Assembly: GCA_002211745.1 (NCBI GenBank)
Contig: CP022114.1
Span: 2,450,645-2,514,644 of the forward strand
Origin: Kluyvera genomosp. 3
GTDB lineage: Bacteria > Pseudomonadota > Gammaproteobacteria > Enterobacterales > Enterobacteriaceae
Length of the DNA stretch: 64,000 bases
Direction: 5' to 3'
The notes beneath the pieces are model-generated. The model ran no database searches and had not been told where the DNA came from. It was given only the letters and a program-made list of their open reading frames with translations. Both the position numbers and the translations under genes were made by a program. This document shows, one piece after another, positions 40,158-49,838 of this stretch (positions within the stretch are counted from its first letter, which is position 1; the number at the start of each line of letters is the position of its first letter).

Positions 40158-40480
40158 TGACAATGCAATTTGATGTTTATCGAAATGCATCGGAACGGAG
40201 CCGTTTGCAGCATCCCTATATTATGGTGATTCAACACGATTACTACGCGGATCTTGCAACACGTCTGGTTCTCCCATTAAGCGGACACCCATTGTTAAAA
40301 ACCTACTATCATCAGGTAACGCCGCTGGTTAATATCGATTTCCAGACCCTCGCCATTAACGCCCCTGCGATGACCAGCATCGATAAAGCAAAGCTCAACA
40401 ACCGATTATTTGTCTGTAATTTACGCAGTGCCCGCCCGGGTGTGATCGCCGCTCTGGATGCCTTAGTCACTAATACCTGA
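40157..40480 (+). CDS. ccdB: CcdB-like protein, probably lacking the toxic C terminus
   Basis: 107 residues (105 from the in-frame ATG at 40163, MQFDVYRN). CcdB fold features: MQFDVYRNASERSR at the start, PYIMVIQHDYYADLATRLV, VLPLSG and the strand region PLVNIDFQTLAIN. F-plasmid CcdB needs a final Trp-Gly-Ile to poison gyrase; here the protein ends ALDALVTNT. It could be a detoxified chromosomal copy or use a different surface. Paired with ccdA; no mobile element seen nearby. Confidence 0.72.
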   Translation: MTMQFDVYRNASERSRLQHPYIMVIQHDYYADLATRLVLPLSGHPLLKTYYHQVTPLVNIDFQTLAINAPAMTSIDKAKLNNRLFVCNLRSARPGVIAALDALVTNT

Positions 40481-40491
40481 AAGCGTATATA

Positions 40492-40536
40492 TAAAAAAAG
40501 CGGCCTGACACGCCCATTCGGAAACATCAGACCGCT
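40492..40536 (-). terminator. Terminator of the fdnGHI operon
   Basis: On the minus strand AGCGGTCTGA and TCAGGCCGCT form a stem (one mismatch) followed by TTTTTTT, about 25 bases after the fdnI stop; it can also serve ccdB from the other side. Confidence 0.75.
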
Positions 40537-40560
40537 CGTTATCGCTTCGATGACGCGTTG

Positions 40561-41214
40561 TTACTTCAGCCCTTCCTGACTCTCTCTTTTCGCTTCTTCG
40601 CGTTCCACTTCGCGATACCAGCGCGGATGGTGCTTCTGCGCCCAGCGACGGCTCACTTTACCTTCAATCATCCCTTAATGGATCCTTTGACCCAGAAGGC
40701 CATATACATATGGATAAGGATCGCGTGGATCAGGATGATGGCCGACGTCGCGTGAATCAGCAGCGCGTAGCGCACAACCTGAATCGGGAAATACGGCGCG
40801 AAGTACGGACGCCAGATAATGACTCCGGTCACCAGCAGCACAAAAATCATGCTCATGATGCTCCAGAACATCATCTTCTGCCCGGCGTTGTATTTGCCAA
40901 CCTTCGCGACCTTATGTTCATTGCCTTTCAGCACTTCGACAATGCCTAACACCCACGGAATATCCTGCTTATCCGGGATGTTATGGTGCACAAAGCGCAC
41001 GAACATAAACATCAGCACCACGAAAATCAGCACGCCGAAGAACGGATGCAGAATGCGCCCCATCTGCGGGTGCCGAAGGTTTCGGTCAGCCATTGCAGCG
41101 TCGGGAAGAAGAAGGAAATCCCGAGACCGCCACCAGGAAGAAACAGATAACCACCGTCCAGTGACAGGCGCGATCGACAAACTTCGTGCGCACAATCATT
41201 TTCGACTTACTCAT
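40561..41214 (-). CDS. fdnI: Formate dehydrogenase-N cytochrome b556 subunit FdnI, two frameshifts
   Basis: Membrane gamma subunit, about 217 residues, passing electrons from the beta subunit to menaquinone. [72 protein letters not shown] and [20 protein letters not shown] carry the conserved heme histidines. ATG 41214 overlaps the fdnH stop by eight bases, as in E. coli. Breaks near 41070-41140 and 40672. Confidence 0.9.
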
Positions 41215-42091
41215 GGCCATCCTCCTCTTCGTCATCGTCCACTTCCTTATTCGGGCCAATACCAATGTAGTGATAGATAAGCCCGGCAAAGGTGGCGATA
41301 AAACCTGCGGCGGATAACGGTTTCAGCGCCCTTTCCACAGATTAATACTGGTATCAATCGCCGGTTCCTTCGGCAGCTTATGATAGAGTTCGGGCTGATC
41401 CGCATGATGCAGTACATACATCACGTGCGTTCCACCACCCCCTCCGGGTTATAGATGCCGGCATTGGCATAGCCACGTTTCTTCAGCTTATCCACGCGTT
41501 CCTGCGCCACATCCAGCATCTCTTTCTTGGTACCGAAATGAATAGCGCCGGTCGGACAGGTTTTCACACAGGCGGGCTCCATCCCGACGCTAACGCGATC
41601 CACACACAGAGTGCATTTATAGACGCGGTTATCCTCTTTATTGAGGCGCGGAATATTAAACGGACACCCGGCAATGCAGTAACCGCAACCGATACAGTTG
41701 TCCTGCTGGAAGTCGACGATGCCGTTGGCGTACTGAATAATCGCCCCGGCGGACGGGCACGCCTTCAGGCAGCCCGGATCCTCGCAGTGCATACAGCCGT
41801 CTTTACGAATCAGCCATTCCAGCTTGCCGTTCTGCTCGGTTTCGCTAAAACGCATCACCGTCCAGGACTTGGCGCTCAGATCCGCCGGATTATCGTAAAC
41901 CCCTACGCAATGCCCTACCTCGTCGCGGATATCGTTCCACTCGGAGCAGGCCACCTGGCAGGCTTTGCAGCCCACACAGGAAGAGACATCAATCAGCTTG
42001 GCAACTTCTGCCTTATAGTCCGCGCACGAGGCGCAGGAGTGATCGGGTTGGTCGCAGAGCGTTTAATAATGTCTTGTGTTTCCATCGCCAT
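41207..42091 (-). CDS. fdnH: Formate dehydrogenase-N iron-sulfur subunit FdnH, three frameshifts
   Basis: Beta subunit, about 294 residues, four [4Fe-4S] clusters: [50 protein letters not shown] and [20 protein letters not shown], then a C-terminal membrane anchor (around 41250-41330). Start [15 protein letters not shown] at 42091. Breaks near 42005, 41432 and 41330. It lies between fdnG and fdnI with overlapping ends. Confidence 0.92.
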
Positions 42092-42102
42092 TTAAACGCT
42101 CC

Positions 42103-45100
42103 TTACGCTTTCTCGATGTTAACCAGAAACGCCTTATACTCCGGCGTCTGCGAGTTGGAATCGCCCACGTTCGGCGTCAGGGTGTTGGCGATGTAGCCTT
42201 TACGCGCTACGCCTTCATAACCCCAGTGCAGCGGGATACCAATGGTTTCCACCTGCTGGCCGTTCACGTTCAGCGTTTGCAGACGGCGAGTGACCACCGC
42301 GACGGCGCGAATAAAACCACGCTGGCTGCTGACGGTCACACGATCGCCGTTGGCAATCCCCTTGGCTTTCGCCAGCCCTTCGCTGATTTCCACAAACTGT
42401 TCCGGTTGGGCAATAGCGTTCAGGCGCGCATGCTTGGTCCAGGTATGGAAATGCTCGGTCAGACGATAGGTGGTCCCCACGTACGGGAACTTGTCCTTCT
42501 TGCCGAGACGCACGGCATCTTCTTCGTACAGACGAACCACCGGGCTTGAGATCACGTTCGGATGCAGCGGGTTGGTACCCAGCGGCGTTTCCATCGGCTC
42601 GTAGTGCTCCGGAACGGCCCTTCTGCCAGCTTATCGAGCGCAAACAAACGGCCCAGACCTTCAGGCTGCATGATAAACGGATTGGTTTTGCTTCCCGGCG
42701 GCGCGGTATTGAAGTCCGGAATATCGTTACCGGCCCATTTCGTGCCATTCCACTGGATCAGCATGCGTTTCGGATCCCACGGTTTGCCGTTAACATCCGC
42801 CGAGGCACGGTTATACAGCACGCGACGGTTCAGCGGCCACGCCCACGCCCAGCCCAGCGTATTGCCAAGGCCTGACGGATCGGCGTTATCGCGGTTGGCC
42901 ATCTGGTTACCCTGCTCGGTCCAGCTACCGGTATAAATCCAGCAGGAGGACGCGGTGGTACCGTCATCGCGCAGCAGCGCAAAGCTGTTGAGCAGTTGAC
43001 CTTTCTTCGCGACCAGCACGCCGTTAGCGTCATAGAGATCCGCCAGCGCGTAGCCGTTGTTCTCTTTCGCCACTTCTTCAGATTCCGGATGATCCGGCTG
43101 TTTGTAGTGCCAGCCCATCTTCAGCAGCGGCTCAACGCCTTTACCGCCTTCATTGCGATACATTTCGCGCAGACGATGGTAAATACCGGCCAGAATCTCG
43201 CCATCGTTACGGGCTTCACCCGGTGCTTCCTGACCTTTCCAGTGCCACTGCAGCCAGCGGCCGGAGTTGGCGATAGAACCGTCTTCTTCGGCGAAACAGG
43301 TGGACGGCAGGCGGAACACTTCGGTCTGGATCGTCGATGGGTCAACATCGTTCGATTCACCGTGGTTCTGCCAGAAGGTGGAGGTTTCGGTCACTAACGG
43401 ATCGATAACCACCATGTACTTCAGCTTGCTTAAGCTGCGCACCACTTTGTTTTTATCCGGGAATGACGCCACCGGGTTAAAGCCCTGACAGATGTAACCG
43501 GTGACCTTGCCGTTATCCATCATGTTGAAATATTTGATAACGTCGTAGGCCTGGTCCCATTTTGGCAGCCAGTCGAATCCCCAGTCGTTCTCTTTTGTCG
43601 CCGCGTCGCCGTAGAAGGCTTTCATCAGGCTGACGTAGAACTTCGGATAGTTGCCCCAGTAGTTAACCTGATCCGCCAGTGTCGCTTTCGGCGTATTGGC
43701 GGACAGATAGCTTTGCAGATCGGTCTGTTTTTCCGACGGCAGCGTCAGATAGCCTGGCAGACTGGTCGACAGCAGCCCCAAATCGGTTAAGCCCTGAATG
43801 TTGGAGTGACCGCGCAGCGCGTTCACGCCGCCGCCCGCCATCCCCATATTGCCAAGCAGCAGCTGGATCATCGCCATCGTGCGGATGTTCTGGGCGCCAA
43901 CGGTGTGCTGAGTCCAGCCCAGCGCATACAGGAAGGTGGTGGTACGGTCTGCCGCGCTGGTCGAGGCCAGTACCTCACACACTTTCAGGAAGTCCGCTTT
44001 CGGCGTACCGCAGATATTTTCAACCACATCCGGCGTATAGCGGGAAACGTGCGCTTTCAGCAGATTCCACACGCAGCGCGGGTCGGTCAGCGTTTCATCG
44101 CGTTTGGCGTAGCCGTTCTCATCAAACTGGTAGTTCCACGAGGATTTATCGTACTGGCGTTTTTCGGCATCGTAACCGCTGAACAGACCGTCTTCGAAGG
44201 TAAAGTCTTCCCGCACCAGCAGGCTGGCGTTGGTATAGTGCTTCACATATTCGGCGTTGATCTTGTTATTTTCGATCAGGTACAGCAGCACCCCGACAGG
44301 AAGGTAATGTCGGTGCCGGAACGAATCGGCGCGTAGATATCGGCCACCGACGCGGTACGCGTAAAGCGCGGGTCGACGACGATTAGCGTCGCATCGTTAT
44401 TGTTTTTGGCTTCCATCGCCCAGCGGAATCCCACTGGATGGGCCTCTGCGGCGTTACCGCCCATCACCACCACGACGTTAGCGTTTTTGATATCAACCCA
44501 GTGGTTGGTCATCGCACCGCGACCAAATGTTGGAGCAAGACTTGCTACCGTTGGTCCGTGTCAGACGCGCGCCTGGTTATCTACCGCCAGCATGCCGAGC
44601 GAGCGCACAAATTTTTGCGTCAGCATACCGGTTTCATTACTGGCCGCCGAAGCGCACAGCATCCCCGTGGACAGCCAGCGGTTGACCGTCACGCCCTGCT
44701 CGTTCTTCTCAATAAAGTTGGCGTCGCGGTCGGCCTTCATCAGTTTTGCGATGCGATCGAAGGCTTCATTCCACGAAATACGCTGCCATTTATCCGAGCC
44801 AGGTGCACGGTATTGCGGATAGCGCAGGCGGTTTTCACTGTGTACGTAGTCCAGCAGCCCTGCGCCTTTCGGGCACAGAGCGCCACGGCTCACCGGATGA
44901 TCCGGGTCACCTTCAATGTGATAAATCGATTCCCGGGTATTTTTAGCCCATCGCCCAGGCTATACATTAAAAGCCCACAACCCACGGAGCAGTATGTGCA
45001 GGTATTACGAACCTCTTTGGCGCGCAGCAATTTGAAATTACGCGCCTGAGCCAGCGCCATTTTAGGAGCAAATCCTAATGCCGCTGCCGTCGTCCCGGCC

Positions 45101-45147
45101 ATACCGCCCGCGCAGATTTTAAAAAACTTTCTGCGGCTGACGTCCAT
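42103..45147 (-). CDS. fdnG: Formate dehydrogenase-N alpha subunit FdnG, selenoprotein; three frameshifts
   Basis: Periplasmic catalytic subunit, about 1,015 residues. Tat signal SRRKFFKICAGGMAGTTAAA, the [4Fe-4S] motif CTYCSVGCGLLM, and the selenocysteine codon TGA (44561-44563) in QARV-Sec-HGPTVASLAPTF. The large molybdopterin domain continues with WVDIKNANVVVVMGGNAAEA, ALRGHSNIQGLTDLG and the C-terminal GVARKGYIANTLTPNVGD. Length 3,045 fits the family minus three bases, matching breaks near 44910, 44295 and 42608. With fdnH and fdnI it oxidises formate to reduce menaquinone. Confidence 0.96.
44520..44563 (-). promoter_or_regulatory. Selenocysteine UGA codon and downstream bacterial SECIS
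   Basis: In-frame TGA (44563-44561, minus strand) followed by a hairpin-forming segment reading CACGGACCAACGGTAGC then AAGTCTTGCTCC, nearly the E. coli fdnG SECIS. This is a true recoding site and not one of the assembly frame breaks. Confidence 0.85.
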
Positions 45148-45211
45148 TGTTTTCCTCATTGTATGGATGTACTTCGCGGGGAAAACTAACAGACATTCAC
45201 CTGCCTTTTTT

Positions 45212-45225
45212 TTGCGTCAAATCAA
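45212..45225 (-). promoter_or_regulatory. Candidate FNR site of the fdnGHI promoter
   Basis: The minus strand reads TTGATTTGACGCAA against the FNR consensus TTGAT-N4-ATCAA: one perfect half-site and one 3/5 half-site. The centre lies about 70 bp before the fdnG start, consistent with anaerobic activation known for E. coli fdnG. Confidence 0.5.
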
Positions 45226-45367
45226 TGCGAAAACACTGTCCCTATTAATAGTCAACACTGGCGAGTTTTATTAACTCTTTAGGGTTAGACACAACGGAAA
45301 AATATCTCCTGCCGGGAGTAAAAAATGCTATAAACGCAGACCGGGTCTCAACTGCATCAGGTTTGTT

Positions 45368-46245
45368 ATGGATAAAAAAAGAGCAACGCTCATCGGCCTC
45401 ACCGCCATTGTATTATGGAGCACTATGGTGGGGTTAATTCGCGGCGTCAGCGAAGGGCTTGGCCCGGTGGGCGGTGCGGCGATGATCTATTCCCTTAGCG
45501 GCCTGCTACTCATTTTCACCGTCGGCTTCCCGCAGTTACGCCAGTTTCCACCGCGTTATTTGCTTGCCGGCAGCGTACTGTTTGTCTGTTATGAAATCTG
45601 TCTGGCGCTCTCACTTGGCTACGCCGGCACGCGTCAACAGGCGATTGAAGTTGGCATGGTTAATTATCTCTGGCCAAGCCTGACGATTCTGTTTGCTATT
45701 TTGTTCAACGGTCAAAAAAGCAGCTGGTTGGTTATCCGGGATTATTGCTCTCCCTGTTCGGCGTCACCTGGGTATTAGGCGGCGAACAAGGGCTGGATAT
45801 CAATGAAATAACCCGCAACGTCATCTCAAGTCCACTCAGCTATATTCTGGCCTTCGTCGGCGCGTTTATCTGGGCAGCCTACTGCACCGTCACCGCCAAA
45901 TATGCCAAAGGCAAGAATGGTATTACCCTGTTTGTTTTGCTGACGGCCTTAAGCCTGTGGGTGAAATTCTTGCTAAGCGATCAACCGCCGATGATCTTCA
46001 GCTGGCCGGTGATCGTTAAGCTTGTGATGTGCGCGCTGGCGTTAGGATTAGCCTATGCCGCGTGGAACGTAGGGATACTGCACGGTAACGTCAGCCTGCT
46101 GGCCGTCGCCTCTTACTTTACGCCAGTGCTCTCTTCAGCGCTGGCGGCGGTGTTGCTTAGCGCCGCGCTCTCCTGGTCGTTCTGGCAAGGCGCGGCGATG
46201 GTCTGCGTGGGCTCACTGCTCTGCTGGCAGGCCACCCGGCGATAA
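45368..46245 (+). CDS. yddG: YddG, DMT-family aromatic amino-acid exporter, one frameshift
   Basis: Inner-membrane DMT exporter of about 293 residues with ten predicted helices: ATLIGLTAIVLWSTMVGLIR, GVSEGLGPVGGAAMIYSLSG, QAIEVGMVNYLWPSLTILFA, FIWAAYCTVTAKYAKG and AAWNVGILHGNV. Close to E. coli YddG, which exports aromatic amino acids and also neighbours fdnG. ATG 45368. One base is lost near 45738 (VIPGLLLSLFGVTW expected). Confidence 0.92.
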
Positions 46246-46250
46246 CCGGG

Positions 46251-46946
46251 CTAGTCTCCGTAGAGCTTAATACTCAGGATATTGGTAATTGAACGGCCAT
46301 TCCAGTGGTACTCCAGGTGCTCTGCCTGCGTCACCTTCGTGACCAGACAGGGCCGATACAGCACGTAGCAGGTGTGCCCAATATGGCGCACCGAACAATA
46401 ATGAATACCATCCCTGCCCTGCATTTTTTGGCCCTGCGCAAAGACCTTCGACTGACTATAATCCGTCGCGTGATAAAGCGGCGATGAGATAAACGGCTCG
46501 TGGGTGATATCCGCTAAGGTCGCATTAAATTCGGTAAACAGCACCCGCATTTGTACTTTTTGCGCCGGCTCGTTGGTATAACCAAAGATACGTTCCTGAT
46601 GGTAGACGGTCTCTTTAATGGCGGTGTCGAGCTGAGGCGCGCAGTAATAGCCGCCAAAATCGCCGGTGCTAAACCGCGCCCCTTCCGGATTAATATGGGT
46701 GAAGGCCGCCATCACGTAACTGCTGCCGTTAAGCCCAACCAGCCAGTCCGCTTTCGGCACCCGCATCAGCTCACCGGCCTGCTCCAGCAAGCGTTCATTG
46801 GTAAGCGCTTCAACGGCCCACACCGCTTCAAGCTCATCGCTGCTGGCGACATCCTCGAACAAATCAATGGTGGGATAGCGGCTGGGAATGATCCGGTACG
46901 CCGCTGCCCCTGTTACATCAATGAGTGGTGGCGTTTCAGTGCTCAA
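46251..46946 (-). CDS. RES-domain toxin of a RES-Xre toxin-antitoxin pair
   Basis: About 231 residues. RES enzymes degrade NAD and so arrest growth. AAYRIIPSRYP holds the conserved arginines, GARFSTGDFGGYYCAPQLDT and AIKETVYHQE the glutamate region, and HYCSVRHIGHTCYVLYRP the serine strand. I chose TTG 46946 (STETPPLIDV) because it overlaps the antitoxin stop and has GAGG upstream; a longer in-frame start at 47009 lies inside the antitoxin gene. No frame break. Confidence 0.85.
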   Translation of the reverse strand: MSTETPPLIDVTGAAAYRIIPSRYPTIDLFEDVASSDELEAVWAVEALTNERLLEQAGELMRVPKADWLVGLNGSSYVMAAFTHINPEGARFSTGDFGGYYCAPQLDTAIKETVYHQERIFGYTNEPAQKVQMRVLFTEFNATLADITHEPFISSPLYHATDYSQSKVFAQGQKMQGRDGIHYCSVRHIGHTCYVLYRPCLVTKVTQAEHLEYHWNGRSITNILSIKLYGD

Positions 46947-47343
46947 GCCATGCCCCTCGCCAGGACTGAAGCCGGGTCGCGACCTCGTAGAGATCGGCAA
47001 CACGTCCACCTTTCATCACATCCATCGCTGAACGTCCCGCAAAGAAAGGATGGGAATTTGGTTTGCGCACCCAGCCATAGATGCTGTCATCAGCGGTGAA
47101 CAGCAAACGCAGGCATTTATGGATATTCAGGATGTAGCTCATCCGTTCCTGAATATCCAGACTTAAACGAATGCCACCCTTCGACTCTTTGTATTTGTTC
47201 AATGTTGAACGTGAACTAATACCCAGAAGCCGAAGCTGTTCATCTGTGTTACACTGCCATTTTTCCAGGATGCGGAACACAACCGGCAGTGCCTTGCTGG
47301 TATCAACATTACCGTTTACATGGCTTTCTTGTACTGTAGCCAT
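46936..47343 (-). CDS. Xre/MbcA/ParS-type antitoxin of the RES-Xre pair
   Basis: About 135 residues: an N-terminal region QCNTDEQLRLLGISSRSTLN that resembles a degenerate helix-turn-helix, then the DUF2384 toxin-binding part ending GWVRKPNSHPFFAGRSAMDV and VADLYEVATRLQSWRG. ATG 47343 follows GGGAGGACAT. The stop overlaps the toxin start by 11 bases, coupling translation. It probably represses its own promoter through the palindromes upstream. Confidence 0.85.
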   Translation of the reverse strand: MATVQESHVNGNVDTSKALPVVFRILEKWQCNTDEQLRLLGISSRSTLNKYKESKGGIRLSLDIQERMSYILNIHKCLRLLFTADDSIYGWVRKPNSHPFFAGRSAMDVMKGGRVADLYEVATRLQSWRGAWLEH

Positions 47344-47387
47344 ATGTCCTCCCATGCTTCATTTCGCGACACGCCAAAAAACGGGCC

Positions 47388-47436
47388 TGTACATTTAATC
47401 ACAATTGTAGTCTAACTGTTCAACAATGTACATTGT
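47388..47436. promoter_or_regulatory. Candidate operator region of the RES-Xre operon
   Basis: TGTACATT occurs at 47388-47395 and again at 47427-47434, the second inside the perfect 14-bp palindrome ACAATGTACATTGT (47423-47436); ACAATTGT (47401-47408) lies between. The spacing and position upstream of the antitoxin fit autoregulation. Confidence 0.5.
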
Positions 47437-47468
47437 CGGATAAAAAGCCACAAGGGTCTACCCGGGAA

Positions 47469-48954
47469 TTAAACCGGGTCCGGAATCTTAGCCAGGCTAC
47501 GCCAGATCCCGCCAGCCAGCAGCAGAAGCAGTACGCCTGCGGTCGCCAGCACGATGCTATGCGAATTGATAAACGCTATTTTTGCCGCCTCCATCAGGCT
47601 TTGCGCCGGAATGGCGGGCATCGACTGCGCCAGCTTGATCGCTTCGCTGATTGAGGAAGCTGCCTGCTCCGCGGCCGTACCGTCGATCCCGCGGGCAGCA
47701 CGATCGACGAGGTATAGCTGCGGGTCAGGATCAGACCAAACAGCGCAATGCCCAGCCCCGCTCCCAGCTCGTAGGCCATCGTTTCGATGGCGCCTGCCGC
47801 TGACGCTTTCTCTTTAGGCGCAGCCGCCATAATCGCCGCACTGGAGGCGAGCAGCGCGCTGGCAACGCTAAAACCCAGCAGGGTCATCAGCCCCATGCCA
47901 GCCACGGGTGGGCGCTGAAATCGGTCATAGACAGGCCAAGGAAGCTCAGCGCGCTTAACAGCATTCCGCCGGTCGCCACCTCACGCAGCCCAAGTTTCGA
48001 CACCAGTATGCCGGCAATTGGCCCGCTAAAGCCGCTCGCCACCATCAGCGGCAGCATAAAGAGCCCGGCTTCAAATGGCGTTTTACCGTGTACAAACTGC
48101 AGCTCCTGCGCCATCAGCAGCTCAAAGCCCACCAGGGTAATCAGCGCCGTCATTGCCATCATCACCCCGCTTAAAATGACGCGATGGGTAAAGAGACGCA
48201 TGTCCACCATTGGACGCGCAGCCGAGAGCTGTTTACGCACAAACCAGTACAGCATACCGGCACCGGCGATCGCCACCATCGACACCAGCCACAGCGCAAG
48301 CTGCCCTTTCAGCGCCGACTTGGCACTAAACACCAGCATCAGAATGGCGGCAATCAGCACCAGCGCCTGGAGCAGATTCAGCGGCTGTTCCCGTCGCGCG
48401 GGCTGACGCGGAACCACTCTGGCATTAATGGCAATAACCACCAGTACAATCGGCACGTTGATCAGGAATACCGAGCCCCAATAAAAGTGTTCAAGCAGCA
48501 TCCCGCCACCAGTGGGCCAAACGCCGCGCCACCAGAGCCCACGGCCGCCCACAGCCCTAGCGCCATGTTACGGTGACGAGCCTGCGCAAAGGTGGTGCGG
48601 ATCCCGGCAAGTGTCGCGGGACAATCATCGCCGCGCCAATGGCCAGCAGCGCGCGGAGGCAATCAGCGTCAGCGCGGTTGGCGAAAACGCCGCCGCCAGC
48701 GATGCCAGACCAAAGATCCCGCTACCCAGCAGCAGCAGGCGTTTAAAACCAATCTTATCGCCGAGCGCGCCCATCGGCAGCACCATCCCGGCCATGACCA
48801 GTGAATAGATATCAATGATCCATAGCAGCTCATTGCCGCTGGTACCCAGCGCGACGCTCAGCGTCGGCGCGGCCACGTGCAGCACGGTGGCATCAATCGC
48901 CACCGGGATATAAACCATCAAAATAGCCATGAGCGTTAACCATTGGCGTGACAT
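47469..48954 (-). CDS. smvA: SmvA, DHA2-family cationic biocide/methyl viologen efflux pump, four frameshifts
   Basis: 14-helix MFS exporter of about 495 residues: LTLMAILMVYIPVAIDATVL, motif A region GALGDKIGFKRLLLLGSG, ARHRNMALGLWAAVGSGGAA, LINVPIVLVVIAINARVV and AGAIETMAYELGAGLGIALF. ATG 48954 follows GAGGAAC. Breaks near 48650, 48505, 47900 and 47690. SmvA is a known exporter of cationic antiseptics in Salmonella and Klebsiella; the divergent TetR gene matches the SmvR arrangement. Confidence 0.9.
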
Positions 48955-48985
48955 TTTTTTGTTCCTCAAATCATTATTTATTGTT

Positions 48986-49034
48986 GGACATGCGTCCAGG
49001 AACGAGATCCTGCCGGATTGTTGAACGCATGTCC
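48986..49034. promoter_or_regulatory. Paired SmvR operators between smvA and smvR
   Basis: GGACATGCGTCC (48986-48997) and, inverted, GAACGCATGTCC (49023-49034): two near-palindromic 12-mers with centres 37 bp apart, in the divergent promoter region. One site could serve each gene. Confidence 0.65.
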
Positions 49035-49078
49035 AATTTTTTGTTATTCTGTTCGAAACCCTACGTAAACGAAGAAAA

Positions 49079-49660
49079 ATGAATTATTTAACCCGAGAAG
49101 AACGGCGGGAAGAGATCCTCAAAACCGCCATGAAGGTCGCGCTGAGCGGCGGCTTTAGCGCCATGACCGTTCGCCATATTGCCAGCGTCGCCGGGGTCTC
49201 CAGCGGCCAGGTGCACCACCACTTCACCTCGATTGGCGAACTGAAATCCCTCGCCTTTGTCCGGCTGATTCGTGAAATGCTCGATATGCCGCTGGTGGCC
49301 GATGACGCCAGCTGGCACGACCGCCTGTTTTCGATGCTCGGCAGCGACGATGGCCGCCTTGAACCCTATGTGCGTCTGTGCCGGGAAGCGCAACTGCTGG
49401 CGGACAGCGACAGTGATATTAAAGGCGCCTATCTACTGACGATGGATATGTGGCATAAGGAAACCGTTTCACTGATTGTGCAGGGCACAGAAGCAAATGA
49501 ATTCAGACAAATAGATAGCGCGGAAAATATTGCCTGGCGATTAATTGCTCTGGTGTGTGGACTGGATGGAATTTATGCGCTAGGGATGACGGAAATAAGC
49601 GACGAGATCTTTGCTCGTTATATACAGCATTATATTACACTAGAACTCCACCCCGCATAA
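49079..49660 (+). CDS. smvR: SmvR, TetR-family repressor of smvA
   Basis: Complete, 193 residues. N-terminal TetR helix-turn-helix: EEILKTAMKVALSGGFSAMT, VRHIASVAGVSSGQVHHHFT. The C-terminal ligand domain is family-typical for SmvR. It starts 125 bp from the divergent smvA start with paired operators between. In Klebsiella, loss of SmvR raises smvA expression and biocide tolerance. No frame break. Confidence 0.9.
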   Translation: MNYLTREERREEILKTAMKVALSGGFSAMTVRHIASVAGVSSGQVHHHFTSIGELKSLAFVRLIREMLDMPLVADDASWHDRLFSMLGSDDGRLEPYVRLCREAQLLADSDSDIKGAYLLTMDMWHKETVSLIVQGTEANEFRQIDSAENIAWRLIALVCGLDGIYALGMTEISDEIFARYIQHYITLELHPA

Positions 49661-49696
49661 TTTACATTTAGTAACAATTAACAACGTTTTATTCAC

Positions 49697-49726
49697 AGCG
49701 CGTTTTCTTACAACGCGCTTTTTTTA
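49697..49726 (+). terminator. Rho-independent terminator after smvR
   Basis: AGCGCG-(11 bases)-CGCGCT followed by seven T. Short stem but good T-run, 37 bases after the smvR stop. Confidence 0.8.
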
Positions 49727-49838
49727 TCTATTCTTCAACGATAAAGAGATAAAACGGCCAGACGATAATAATCCTCTTCCTACCTACTTCGCTGTTTTTC
49801 CTTTGTTTCTTTTTTATGACGTGTCTATCGAGGGTATT

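Noticed and set aside
44561-44563. Premature stop in fdnG
   Set aside because: It is the selenocysteine TGA, in the conserved context and followed by a SECIS-like hairpin.
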